Program-made: the position numbers and the translations under genes
Notes under the pieces: model-generated
What the model was told of the DNA's origin: nothing
Databases searched by the model: none
The model's input: only the letters and a program-made list of their open reading frames with translations
Shown: positions 1 through 8,202 of the stretch, piece after piece
Layout: each line of letters opens with the position of its first letter
Position numbering within the stretch: the stretch's first letter is position 1
From: Propionibacterium sp.
GTDB taxonomy: Bacteria; Actinomycetota; Actinomycetes; Propionibacteriales; Propionibacteriaceae
Reading direction: 5' to 3'
NCBI GenBank assembly: GCA_012837465.1
Contig: DURG01000311.1
Coordinates: 1-16,526, forward strand
Length of the DNA: 16,526 bases

Positions 1-568
1 CGTCGACGGTGGTCTCGGCGATGCGCTCCTCGATGGGGTAGGCGAGCATCGCGGGGAACACCTCGGCCATCCAGCGCGGCCCGCAGCTCAGGAACGCCCG
101 CACCGACGCGGCGGCCGATGACAGCGGCTCCTTGAGGGCCGACTGCGCGAACTGCCGGATCACGGTGCGGCCGCGTCGGGAATCCTTGTTGACGACGGGG
201 GAGAGCAGCACGATCCGTGAGGCCAGGTCGGGGTCCTGCGCGGCGGCTTCGACGACCACTTGGGTGCCCATGGAGTGCCCGATCCAGACGGCCTGCTCCA
301 CGTTGAGTTCGGTGGCGGCGCGTCTGGCGAGGTGGGCGAACTCGCTGATGCGCAGCACGTCTTCGGGGGAGGGCGTGGAGCCGAAGCCGGGGAGGTTGAG
401 CAGCACGAGTCGCCCGGCCTCGGCGAGCGCGGTGGCCAGTGGTTCGAAGTAGCTCGACGCGACGCCCAGGCCGTGCACCAGCACGTAGGTGTGCTCGGCA
501 TCGCCGTCGGTCGTGAGCACCTGCAGTTGGGAGCCGTCGATCTCGATCGAGGTGCTGGTGAGGTGCAT
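1..568 (-). CDS. alpha/beta hydrolase, partial (C-terminus beyond window edge)
   Basis: The gene reads leftwards from ATG at 568 and is still open at base 1, so 189 residues are visible. An HGLG segment (about residues 32-35) gives the oxyanion-hole region and GHSMG places the nucleophile at Ser99, both typical of soluble alpha/beta hydrolases. LNLPGFG near residue 58 fits the usual strand-turn before the acid loop. The acid and histidine of the triad are off-window, so the substrate cannot be named; esterase, C-C hydrolase or haloperoxidase-like members all remain possible. The ATG follows a run of six G and a TACGCT -10-like hexamer exactly 6 bases upstream, which suits a leaderless transcript. 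It is divergent from the alpha-glucosidase gene, with 77 bases between the two start codons. Confidence 0.85.
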   Translation of the reverse strand, partial: MHLTSTSIEIDGSQLQVLTTDGDAEHTYVLVHGLGVASSYFEPLATALAEAGRLVLLNLPGFGSTPSPEDVLRISEFAHLARRAATELNVEQAVWIGHSMGTQVVVEAAAQDPDLASRIVLLSPVVNKDSRRGRTVIRQFAQSALKEPLSSAAASVRAFLSCGPRWMAEVFPAMLAYPIEERIAETTVD

Positions 569-574
569 CCCCCC

Positions 575-580
575 AGCGTA
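575..580 (-). promoter_or_regulatory. putative -10 box of a leaderless promoter for the alpha/beta hydrolase
   Basis: TACGCT on the minus strand fits TANNNT and ends 6 bases before the ATG at 568, so transcription would begin at or beside the start codon. No convincing -35 box is visible. Confidence 0.4.
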
Positions 581-645
581 ATCGCCCTTTCCGGGCTGTG
601 GTAGACAGCAGGGGAGACCTGCCCCCGCCGATCCCAGAGGAATCC

Positions 646-2367
646 ATGTCGACTCTGTCCAGCCGCACCGCGCCGGCATCGCGCCCCGATGGGTGGTGGC
701 GCTCGTCCGTCGTCTACCAGATCTACCCGCGATCCTTCTCAGATTCGAACGGTGACGGTATCGGCGACCTCGCCGGCGTGCTCTCCCGCCTCGACCATCT
801 CTCCGAGCTCGGGGTCGACGTGCTGTGGCTCTCGCCGTTCTACCAGTCACCGCAAGTGGACAACGGCTACGACATCAGCGACTACCGCGGCATCGACCCG
901 CTCTTCGGCACCCTCGAACAGTTCGACGACCTCGTCGCCCAGGCCCACGACCGCGGCATGAAGGTGGTCATCGACCTCGTGGTCAACCACACCTCGGACC
1001 AGCACCCCTGGTTCCTCGAATCCCGTGAGCCGGGCTCACCCAAGCGGGACTGGTACCACTGGCGGACCGCCCGCCCCGGCCACGAGCCGGGCAACGCAGG
1101 GGCCGAACCGGAGGACAGCGCCGCCGCGTTCGCGCCGTCCATCTGGACGTTCGACCCCAAGTCCGGCGAGTACTATCTGGCCCTGTTCAGCCCGGCGCAG
1201 CCGGACCTCAACTGGGAGAACCACGAGGTCCGCGAAGCCGTCTACGACATGATGCGCTGGTGGATCGCCCGCGGCGTCGACGGCTTCCGCATGGACGTGA
1301 TCAACCTCATTTCCAAGCCCGAGGAGCTCACCTCGGGCCGCCCCCTGGCGCCGGACGCCGCGATCCATGCGAAGAGCTTCAACGGGCCGCGCCTCGACGA
1401 GTTCCTGCAGGAGATGAACCGGGAGACCGGCCTCAGCGACCTCAACCTGCTCACCGTCGGCGAGATGCCGGGCGCGACGGTGGAGGTCGCCCGCCGCGTC
1501 ACCGACCCGGAGCGCGGCGAGTTGAACATGGTGTTCACCTTCGAGCACGTCGCCGTCGACGAGGGGCCCGGCGGCAAGTGGGACCTCGCGCCACTGCACG
1601 TCCCGCGCCTCAAGCAGAACCTCGCCGCGTGGCAGGAGGGCCTGGCCGGAGTCGGCTGGAACTCGCTGTACTTCGCCAACCACGATCAACCCCGCACCGT
1701 CTCCCGGTTCGGCGACGACTCACCCGAGCACCGCGTGAACTCGGCCAAGACCCTGGCGACAGTGCTCCACCTGCACCAGGGCACCCCGTACATCTACCAG
1801 GGCGAGGAGTTCGGCATGACCAACGCCCCGTTCACTGAGATCTCCGACTTCGCCGACGTCGAATCCATCAATCACCACACCCTCGCAGTCGCGGCGGGCG
1901 TGCCGGAGGAGGACGTGCTGCGCTCGCTGGCCACGAAGGGCCGCGACAACGCACGCACCCCGGTGCAGTGGGATGCCTCCGAGCACGCCGGGTTCACCAC
2001 CGGGGAGCCGTGGCTGCCCGTGAACCCGAACCACGTGGAGGTCAACGCGGAGGCGGCGCGGCGGGACCCCTCGTCGGTGTTTGCGCACTTCAAGCGCCTG
2101 ATCGAACTGCGTCACGCCGAACCGGTCGTGCGCGAGGGGCGCTTCGAACTTCTGCTGCCCGAGCACGAGCAGGTCTGGGCCTTCACCCGGACCCTCGACA
2201 CCGACGCCTGGCTGGTCGTCGCGAACTGCTCCTCGGAACCGGTCGAGGTGCCGAGGGAGGCACTGCCCTCCGTGGACGGCGCCGAGCTGGTTCTGGGTAC
2301 GCACCCGGACGGTGACCCGTCGTTCCTCGCCCCGTGGGAGTCGAGGATCCTGCGGCTGGCGCGTTAG
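646..2367 (+). CDS. GH13 alpha-glucosidase, oligo-1,6-glucosidase type
   Basis: A 573-residue cytoplasmic glycoside hydrolase of family 13 that releases glucose from the non-reducing ends of short alpha-glucosides. The N-terminus has the YQIYPRSF strand and the DSNGDGIGDL calcium-binding loop. The conserved GH13 regions are present: DLVVNH at 110-115, GFRMDV with nucleophile Asp217, VGEM with acid/base Glu273, and NHDQPR with Asp347. QPDLNW is also present. Val218 directly after the nucleophile is the residue linked with alpha-1,6 preference (isomaltase, oligo-1,6-glucosidase, TreC, DexB) rather than maltase, so isomalto-oligosaccharides are the likely substrate; trehalose-6-phosphate hydrolase is an alternative. 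The ATG at 646 is preferred over the upstream GTG at 598 because AGAGG lies five bases before it. There is no signal peptide. It ends two bases from the convergent MFS gene. Confidence 0.93.
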   Translation: MSTLSSRTAPASRPDGWWRSSVVYQIYPRSFSDSNGDGIGDLAGVLSRLDHLSELGVDVLWLSPFYQSPQVDNGYDISDYRGIDPLFGTLEQFDDLVAQAHDRGMKVVIDLVVNHTSDQHPWFLESREPGSPKRDWYHWRTARPGHEPGNAGAEPEDSAAAFAPSIWTFDPKSGEYYLALFSPAQPDLNWENHEVREAVYDMMRWWIARGVDGFRMDVINLISKPEELTSGRPLAPDAAIHAKSFNGPRLDEFLQEMNRETGLSDLNLLTVGEMPGATVEVARRVTDPERGELNMVFTFEHVAVDEGPGGKWDLAPLHVPRLKQNLAAWQEGLAGVGWNSLYFANHDQPRTVSRFGDDSPEHRVNSAKTLATVLHLHQGTPYIYQGEEFGMTNAPFTEISDFADVESINHHTLAVAAGVPEEDVLRSLATKGRDNARTPVQWDASEHAGFTTGEPWLPVNPNHVEVNAEAARRDPSSVFAHFKRLIELRHAEPVVREGRFELLLPEHEQVWAFTRTLDTDAWLVVANCSSEPVEVPREALPSVDGAELVLGTHPDGDPSFLAPWESRILRLAR

Positions 2368-2369
2368 CC

Positions 2370-3743
2370 TCAGCCCATGCGTGCCGCGGCGAACTCGTCC
2401 TCCGGCGGCAGGTGCGTCTTCGGCGGCTCCTTCACGAAGATGGCGAAGATCAGGCCGATGAACAGCACGACGACGACGCCGAGGATGCCCCAGTACTGCG
2501 CGGAGTCCTCTGTGCCGCCGACGACGGCGACGCCCAGCGCGATCGCCAGGCCGAACATCAGCGGGGAGAGGAAGCTGACGGCGCGCCCGGTGGTGGCGTA
2601 GAGGCCGAACATCTCGCCGCTCATGCCCTCGGGGATGAGGCGCGCGAGCAGCGAGCGGCTGGCCGACTGTGCGGGGCCGACGAAGATCGTGAGCGACAGG
2701 CCCAGCGCCCAGAACACAGGCTTGCCGCCCTCGTGGAGGAAGAAGATGCCCAGTCCCAGCAGCACGAGGCACACCAGCGAGAACACGATGACCTTCTTGG
2801 GGCCGATCTTGTCGTCGACCAGCCCGAACAGGATGGTGGCCACGCCGGCCACCACGTTGGCGACCACGCCGAAGATGACGACCTCACCGAATTCGAAGTC
2901 GAACGAGCCCTCCGCCAGCACGCCGCCGAAGGCGAAAACGCCGGCCAGGCCGTCGCGGAACAGGGCGGCGGCGATCAGGAAGTAGAGGGTGTTGGGGGAG
3001 ACCCGCCACAGGCGCTTGATCGAGGCGAACAGCGCCTTGTAGGAGCCGACGATGCCCAGCGACTCACCGGGATGCGTGGGCGGCTTGTCCTTCAGGGAGC
3101 GGAAGATCGGGATGGTGAACACGATGGTCCAGATGCCGCACAGGATCATCGACAACCGCACCTGATCCGCGTCGAAGCCGGTGCCCATCAGCGCGATGAT
3201 CACCAGGAGGATCGTGATGCCGCCGAGGTAGCCCAGCCCCCAGCCGAGGCCGGAGACGCGGCCCACGTTGCGCGGCGTGGAGACCTGGTCGATCGCTGCG
3301 TAGTAGTTGACGTTGGCGATCTCCGAGACGACGTTGCCGGCGCCCAGCAGCAGCGCGCCCAGCAGGAAGTACTCCGGCGCGGGCGCCACGAAGTACATGG
3401 CCATGCAGATGGCCGCCAGCAGCCAGGTCTGCCACCGCAGGTGGAACATGCGCTTGCCGGAGCGATCGGAGCCCTGCCCCAGCACCGGGGCGAGCAGCGC
3501 GATGAACAGGCCGGCCAAGCCAGTGGCCCAGGCCAGCTTCATCGTGACCTCGTCCTTGGGGCCGAAGGCCGAGCTCGTCAGGTACACCGAGAACACGAAC
3601 GTGGTGATGACGGTGGCGAACGGCTGCGTGCCCCAGTCCCAGAATGCCCAGGAGAGGACCTTGCCCTTCGAGGCCTTCGTCGACGACAGGGCACCGCCCG
3701 TCTGGGGCGCAGGGGTGATGTCGGGAACTGCGGAGTTGCTCAC
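2370..3743 (-). CDS. MFS transporter of the UMF1 / Atg22-like group
   Basis: A 457-residue polytopic membrane protein with about 12 hydrophobic helices. The N-terminal SWAFWDWGTQPFATVITTFV stretch resembles the WxxYDWAxSxFxTVIxTFxF signature of bacterial UMF1 (Atg22-like) major facilitator proteins. Other helices include TIVFTIPIFRSL and FVGPAQSASRSLLARLIPEG, the latter carrying the family's conserved PxxxxSRSLxxRxxP loop. Bacterial members are mostly of unknown substrate; yeast Atg22 exports amino acids from the vacuole. The GTG start at 3743 is supported by AAGGTG upstream. The protein ends in a short polar tail (PPEDEFAAARMG). Its stop codon is two bases from that of the alpha-glucosidase, so full-length transcripts of the two genes should overlap. 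Location beside a glucosidase hints at sugar transport, but the sequence does not show it. Confidence 0.85.
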   Translation of the reverse strand: MSNSAVPDITPAPQTGGALSSTKASKGKVLSWAFWDWGTQPFATVITTFVFSVYLTSSAFGPKDEVTMKLAWATGLAGLFIALLAPVLGQGSDRSGKRMFHLRWQTWLLAAICMAMYFVAPAPEYFLLGALLLGAGNVVSEIANVNYYAAIDQVSTPRNVGRVSGLGWGLGYLGGITILLVIIALMGTGFDADQVRLSMILCGIWTIVFTIPIFRSLKDKPPTHPGESLGIVGSYKALFASIKRLWRVSPNTLYFLIAAALFRDGLAGVFAFGGVLAEGSFDFEFGEVVIFGVVANVVAGVATILFGLVDDKIGPKKVIVFSLVCLVLLGLGIFFLHEGGKPVFWALGLSLTIFVGPAQSASRSLLARLIPEGMSGEMFGLYATTGRAVSFLSPLMFGLAIALGVAVVGGTEDSAQYWGILGVVVVLFIGLIFAIFVKEPPKTHLPPEDEFAAARMG

Positions 3744-3803
3744 CCGCGCACCTTAACCCCCTCAGGTGAACTTTCGTCGAAGTCGCCCATACTCGCCACA
3801 AGC

Positions 3804-3817
3804 CACCCCTAGGGGTG
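3804..3817. repeat. 14-bp perfect palindrome in divergent intergenic region
   Basis: CACCCCTAGGGGTG is self-complementary over 14 bases. It lies between the divergent MFS and DUF6458 genes, centred about 54 bases upstream of the likely transcription start of the latter. A partial copy of its right flank (GGTGAAC) also occurs near 3763. It is a candidate operator for a dimeric regulator; no regulator gene is adjacent. Confidence 0.5.
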
Positions 3818-3829
3818 AACACCCAATGC

Positions 3830-3858
3830 TCGTCACGCGCGCGCAGAAGCACTAGTGT
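3830..3858 (+). promoter_or_regulatory. putative promoter of the DUF6458 gene
   Basis: TCGTCA (3830-3835, 4 of 6 to TTGACA) and TAGTGT (3853-3858, fits TANNNT) are separated by 17 bases. A start near 3865 would leave a leader of about 40 bases containing the strong Shine-Dalgarno at 3894-3900. Confidence 0.4.
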
Positions 3859-3904
3859 CGACATGTGGGCCACCGCCCACCCTCAACTGAACCAAGGAGG
3901 AACC

Positions 3905-4150
3905 ATGCGAATCGGTTCTGCCATTGTCCTGATGGCCATCGGCGCCATTCTGGTGTGGGCAGTCAACGTCGATGATGTTCCCTACGTGGACATCAACGTC
4001 ATTGGCTACATCCTGATCGCCGCCGGCGTCATCGGCCTCATCTGGGCGCTGCTCGCCTCCAACCGCAGCCGCGTCACCGAATCCCGCACGCTCCAAGACC
4101 CCAACACGGGCGAGACCGTCCACCGCGCCGAGTCGCACGACGGCCTCTGA
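3905..4150 (+). CDS. small two-helix membrane protein, DUF6458 family
   Basis: An 81-residue protein with two hydrophobic helices (about residues 3-22 and 36-56) joined by a short polar loop, VDDVPYVDIN, followed by a charged cytoplasmic-type tail (NRSRVTESRTLQDPNTGE). The MRIGSAIVLMAIGAIL opening and the glycine-rich second helix match the actinobacterial DUF6458 family, whose function is unknown. A near-perfect AAGGAGG ribosome binding site ends four bases before the ATG, the strongest in this window, so high translation is expected. The gene stands alone, with its own promoter-like sequence and a 12-bp terminator hairpin 21 bases after the stop. Confidence 0.85.
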   Translation: MRIGSAIVLMAIGAILVWAVNVDDVPYVDINVIGYILIAAGVIGLIWALLASNRSRVTESRTLQDPNTGETVHRAESHDGL

Positions 4151-4171
4151 TCCACCACTCCAGGCCCGGTC

Positions 4172-4200
4172 CGGCCCCCTCCCGGCTTGGGAGGGGGCCG
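4172..4200 (+). terminator. strong hairpin terminator after the DUF6458 gene
   Basis: CGGCCCCCTCCC (4172-4183) pairs perfectly with GGGAGGGGGCCG (4189-4200) around a five-base GGCTT loop. It is followed by TTCTGCCTT, which is only modestly T-rich, as is common for actinobacterial terminators. Confidence 0.85.
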
Positions 4201-4241
4201 TTCTGCCTTGGTGGGGGTCGACCAGTCTTGGACGATAGTTT

Positions 4242-4268
4242 TTGTGGGGTGCTTCCAAGTTGTAAGGT
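4242..4268 (+). promoter_or_regulatory. weak promoter candidate and inverted repeat upstream of gltA
   Basis: TTGTGG (4242-4247) and TAAGGT (4263-4268) are 15 bases apart and are the best -35/-10 pair I can see before gltA. The -35 box overlaps a 7-bp inverted repeat, GTGGGGT (4244-4250) with ACCCCAC (4288-4294), that could form a leader hairpin or operator. Evidence is weak. Confidence 0.25.
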
Positions 4269-4339
4269 GATGGATGCAGCCATAGGAACCCCACCGGCGC
4301 CCACGACGGTCGCACGGTGAGCAAATGAAAGGCATACGC

Positions 4340-5626
<1,287 letters not shown>

Positions 5627-5642
5627 TCCGTACGGTTCTGTG

Positions 5643-5674
5643 CGAGGCCCCGCGGGTTTATCCGCGGGGCCTCG
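5643..5674. terminator. hairpin terminator between convergent gltA and the PAS/Fe-S gene
   Basis: CGAGGCCCCGCGG (5643-5655) pairs perfectly with CCGCGGGGCCTCG (5662-5674) around a GTTTAT loop. It lies 16 bases after the gltA stop and 44 bases after the opposing gene's stop. There is no T-tract on either side; it probably serves both genes. Confidence 0.8.
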
Positions 5675-5718
5675 TGCATTGTGTCGGGAACCAGGGCGAG
5701 GGGTTGGTTGGCGGGCCG

Positions 5719-6378
5719 TCAGCCGGCGGTGGGGTCGTCGGCGGGCTGGCCGACCTCCAGAATCTGCAGCGCCCCGGTGGGGCAGTTGGCCACCGTGGTG
5801 CGCAGGCGTTGCTCCAACGCCGGGGCATCCGCTGTCGTGGGGTTGATCCACGGCCGCTTGGCCGTGTCGAACACCTCAGGCATGTTGCGCACGCACTGGC
5901 CGTTGTGGTTGCACAGCGCCGAGTCGAAGGTGACGTCCACCAGTGGGCCGGTGTAGCGCTTGCGGCCATGGGTCGGGGTGTCGCGATCCGATGCCGGACG
6001 GGCGACGGCGACGGCGCCGATCATCTCCCCCTCACTGTTGCGCAGAGCGGCAAAGGTCATGTCGATGTAGATGGACCCGCCGTCCTCCGTGAGGGACTTC
6101 GTACGGCGCGCGGAGCCGTCGGAGGCCAGGCGCCCACGATCCATGGCGGAGGTGAAGCCGCGGTGGTGACCTTCGCGGAGCCTCGGCGGGATCATGAAGT
6201 CCACGTCGCGGCCGATGGCGAACTCCTGGGACCACCCGAACAGGTCGACGCACGCCCTGTTCCAAGCCCGCACGAGCCCGGCCTCGTCGATGACGATGAT
6301 CGCGTCCGTGGCGCTGTCCAGTGCCCAGGCGGCCAGTTCGCCGGTGAGCACGCCGTCGGGAGTGGTCCAGTCAGCCAT
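5719..6378 (-). CDS. PAS sensor domain fused to a mono-cluster [4Fe-4S]-type domain
   Basis: A 219-residue soluble protein with two modules. Residues about 12-127 form a PAS domain: DAIIVIDEAGLVRAWN, an FGWS helix, a MIPPRLREGHHRGF segment, and a final strand pair ending GEMIGAVAVARP. Residues about 142-207 resemble the divergent Fer4_19 / YjdI-like Fe-S domain: Cys156 and Cys162 in CNHNGQC, PEVFD, RPWINP, and Cys199 in NCPTGAL. Only three cysteines are present, as in that family; His158 is a possible fourth ligand. There is no kinase, GGDEF, HTH or other output domain, so it may pass a redox or small-molecule signal through the cluster. ATG at 6378 was chosen; an in-frame GTG at 6396 is possible and neither has a good ribosome site. 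It lies downstream of the CCA gene in the same direction, separated by a hairpin. Confidence 0.82.
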   Translation of the reverse strand: MADWTTPDGVLTGELAAWALDSATDAIIVIDEAGLVRAWNRACVDLFGWSQEFAIGRDVDFMIPPRLREGHHRGFTSAMDRGRLASDGSARRTKSLTEDGGSIYIDMTFAALRNSEGEMIGAVAVARPASDRDTPTHGRKRYTGPLVDVTFDSALCNHNGQCVRNMPEVFDTAKRPWINPTTADAPALEQRLRTTVANCPTGALQILEVGQPADDPTAG

Positions 6379-6428
6379 GCTGCCATCATCACCCACTCGG
6401 CCCGATTAGTCCATACCCTTTGTGCAAA

Positions 6429-6483
6429 CCGGTCCCTGAGTGTCGCGCCCGGCTCCTTCGTCGCGGGGCACGCTCAGGACCGG
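6429..6483 (-). terminator. long imperfect hairpin overlapping the end of the CCA gene
   Basis: CCGGTCC (6429-6435) pairs with GGACCGG (6477-6483). After a bulged C at 6436, TGAGTGT (6437-6443) pairs with ACGCTCA (6470-6476) through one T-G wobble. The right arm includes the stop codon and last two codons of the CCA gene. It is a likely terminator for that gene, followed in the minus direction by a short TTT, or a structured intergenic repeat. Confidence 0.55.
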
Positions 6484-7916
6484 CTGCGGTCCGTCCACCA
6501 CTGCCGGAGCAGCTCGACGGCGTCATCGTGGGGGATGGGGCCGTGGTCCGTGCGGTGCTCGAGCAGGAACTTGTAGGCCTCGCCCACCTCGCGGCCGGGC
6601 TTGAGGCCCAGGACCGCCATGATCTCCGTGCCGTCGAGGTGCGGGCGCAGGGAGTTGAGCTCCTCCTGTTCGGCGAGTTCGTCGATGCGCCACTCGAGCT
6701 CCTCGTAGGCACGGCGAAGTTTTGTGGCCTTGCGCACGTTGCGCGTGGTGCAATCCGCGCGGGTCAGGATGTGCAGGCGCTCCAGCTCGTCTCCGGCGTC
6801 GCGGACGTAGCGGCGCACGGCCGAGTCGCTCCAGCCGCCGTCGGCATAGCCATGGAAGCGTAGGTGGAGGTCGATGAGCTTGGCGACCGACTTCACCACG
6901 GCCGTCGGGTAGGTGAGGGCCTTGAGTCGTTTGGTGGCCATCTTGGCGCCGACGACGTCGTGATGGTGGAAGGTCACCTTCGAACCCTCGAAGCGACGCG
7001 TGGGCGGCTTGCCGATGTCGTGCAGCAGCGCGGCGAGCCGGTTGACGATGTCAGGCTCGTGGCCGCGGTCCTTCTCCAGCGCGATCGCCTGATCCAGCAC
7101 GGTCAACGAGTGCTGGTAGACGTCCTTGTGGTGCGCGTGCTCGTCGACCTCGAGGCGCAGCGCCGGCACCTCGGGGATGATGATGTCGGCGATGCCGGTG
7201 TCCACCAGAAGGTTCAGGCCTTCGCGGGGCTCGTCGGTCAGCAGCAGGCCGGTGAGCTCGGTTTGGATGCGCTCAGCGGAGACGATCTCGATGCGGCCGG
7301 CCATGTCCGTCATGGCCTTGACCACCTCGGGGGCCACCATGAAACCCAGCCTCGACGCGAAGCGGGCGGCGCGCATCATGCGCAGCGGGTCGTCGGAGAA
7401 GCTGATTTCGGGGGTCGACGGCGTGCGGATCATTCGGTCGGCGAGATCTTCCAGGCCGCCGTAGGGGTCGACGAACTGGCGGGTGGCCACGTTGATGGCC
7501 ATGGCGTTGATGGTGAAGTCGCGGCGGACGAGGTCTCCGTCGAGGGTGTCGCCGAAGTTCACCTCGGGCTTGCGGGAGTCACTCCTGTAGAGGTCCGCCC
7601 GGTAGGTGGTGACCTCGATCTGCCATTCCTGGCCGTCGGCCTTCTTGAGGGCGCCGATCGTGCCCCACTCCTTGCCGATGTCCCAGGTGGACGGCGTGAA
7701 GGCCTTCAGGAGTTCGTGGGTCTCGTCCGGGCGGGCGGAGGTGGTGAAGTCCAGGTCGTGACCCAGTTGCCCGAGGAGGGCGTCGCGGACGGAGCCGCCG
7801 ACGAGGTACAGCTCATGGCCGGCCTGCCGAAACAGCCTGCCGAGGTCGTCGATGACCGGCGCGATGCGCAGGAGTTCCTGCATCGCGTTGGTCTGGGCGG
7901 TGGTCAAACTGGGCAC
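6474..7916 (-). CDS. cca: CCA tRNA nucleotidyltransferase with HD domain
   Basis: A 480-residue enzyme that adds or repairs the 3'-terminal CCA of tRNAs using CTP and ATP. Nucleotidyltransferase motifs are clear: LVGGSVRDALLG (residues 38-49), the metal-binding Asp54 and Asp56 in HDLDFTT, RRDFTINAMA (131-140) and DPLRMMRAARFASRLGF (176-192). The middle carries an HD phosphohydrolase signature, AALLHDIGKP with His299 and Asp300, as in actinobacterial PcnA/Cca proteins. A charged C-terminal region follows. The GTG at 7916 was chosen; the ATG at residue 12 has no ribosome site. A TAAGAT -10-like box lies eight bases before the GTG, so the leader is at most a few bases. In many actinobacteria this gene is near oriC, but no origin is visible here. 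Confidence 0.95.
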   Translation of the reverse strand: MPSLTTAQTNAMQELLRIAPVIDDLGRLFRQAGHELYLVGGSVRDALLGQLGHDLDFTTSARPDETHELLKAFTPSTWDIGKEWGTIGALKKADGQEWQIEVTTYRADLYRSDSRKPEVNFGDTLDGDLVRRDFTINAMAINVATRQFVDPYGGLEDLADRMIRTPSTPEISFSDDPLRMMRAARFASRLGFMVAPEVVKAMTDMAGRIEIVSAERIQTELTGLLLTDEPREGLNLLVDTGIADIIIPEVPALRLEVDEHAHHKDVYQHSLTVLDQAIALEKDRGHEPDIVNRLAALLHDIGKPPTRRFEGSKVTFHHHDVVGAKMATKRLKALTYPTAVVKSVAKLIDLHLRFHGYADGGWSDSAVRRYVRDAGDELERLHILTRADCTTRNVRKATKLRRAYEELEWRIDELAEQEELNSLRPHLDGTEIMAVLGLKPGREVGEAYKFLLEHRTDHGPIPHDDAVELLRQWWTDRSRS

Positions 7917-7924
7917 GGGGCTCC

Positions 7925-7930
7925 ATCTTA
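7925..7930 (-). promoter_or_regulatory. putative -10 box just upstream of cca
   Basis: TAAGAT on the minus strand is followed by GGAGCCCC and the GTG start. The GGAG is also the only Shine-Dalgarno-like sequence and is rather close (4 bases), so a near-leaderless start is equally plausible. Confidence 0.35.
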
Positions 7931-7944
7931 CGCCGCGACATGGC

Positions 7945-7979
7945 GACGGGCACCTCGGCGTCGCGCCGGGGTGCCCGTC
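7945..7979 (-). terminator. hairpin terminator between the metallothionein-like gene and cca
   Basis: GACGGGCACC (7945-7954) pairs perfectly with GGTGCCCGTC (7970-7979). An inner CGGCG/CGCCG stem with a TCG loop extends it to about 16 pairs with one T-G wobble. It lies 18 bases past the stop codon of the minus-strand Cys-rich gene and before the cca promoter region. Confidence 0.75.
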
Positions 7980-7997
7980 TTGTTGGGGGGTGTGCGG

Positions 7998-8105
7998 TCA
8001 GGCCGCGCCGTGCGTGCAGTCAGGGCAGGTGCAGTTCTCGCACTGGCAGGTCTCGCACGCGCAGTTCGGGCCGCAGTTCTGGCAGCGGCAGGTCTTCTCG
8101 TCCAT
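7998..8105 (-). CDS. 35-residue cysteine-rich metallothionein-like peptide
   Basis: A 35-residue reading frame with ten cysteines (positions 6, 8, 11, 15, 17, 20, 22, 25, 27 and 30), spaced as C-x-C, C-x2-C and C-x3-C, plus His32. No aromatic or large hydrophobic residue is present apart from the initiator Met. The composition is that of a metallothionein that wraps Zn(II), Cu(I) or Cd(II) in thiolate clusters; the sequence is not obviously SmtA or MymT. Support for a real gene is GAGGG seven bases before the ATG at 8105, a terminator hairpin just after the stop, and an intergenic slot of fitting size. A longer open frame continues upstream to 8582 but runs antisense into the MscS gene and is spurious. 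No metal-sensing repressor is adjacent. The metal and the function are inferred. Confidence 0.75.
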   Translation of the reverse strand: MDEKTCRCQNCGPNCACETCQCENCTCPDCTHGAA

Positions 8106-8142
8106 GTTGCATCCCTCATCCAGGGTGTCATCCCACATTAAT

Positions 8143-8158
8143 CCGCCCGTCTGGGCGG
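8143..8158. repeat. short inverted repeat in the metallothionein-like/mscS divergent region
   Basis: CCGCCC (8143-8148) and GGGCGG (8153-8158) flank GTCT. It sits 37 bases upstream of the Cys-rich gene's start and 44 upstream of the MscS start, a suitable place for a shared operator. GC-rich six-mers pair often by chance here. Confidence 0.3.
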
Positions 8159-8202
8159 GGGTAGCCCCCTTGCGGGTGGGAGCTGCGGGCAGAATGAGTG
8201 CC

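Noticed and set aside
608..622. Hairpin GCAGG/CCTGC before the glucosidase gene
   Set aside because: Only five pairs; expected by chance at this GC content.
598..645. GTG start extending the glucosidase by 16 residues
   Set aside because: The extension is Pro-rich without a ribosome site, and AGAGG precedes the ATG at 646.
2334..3812. 492-residue plus-strand open frame
   Set aside because: It is antisense to the MFS transporter; composition is Asp/His/Gln/Arg-rich with no family signature.
4325..4339. Earlier in-frame ATG for gltA
   Set aside because: GAAAGG is positioned for the ATG at 4340 and overlaps the 4325 start; the family N-terminus also fits 4340.
6864..8141. 425-residue plus-strand open frame
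   Set aside because: Antisense to cca and the Cys-rich gene; no recognisable motif.
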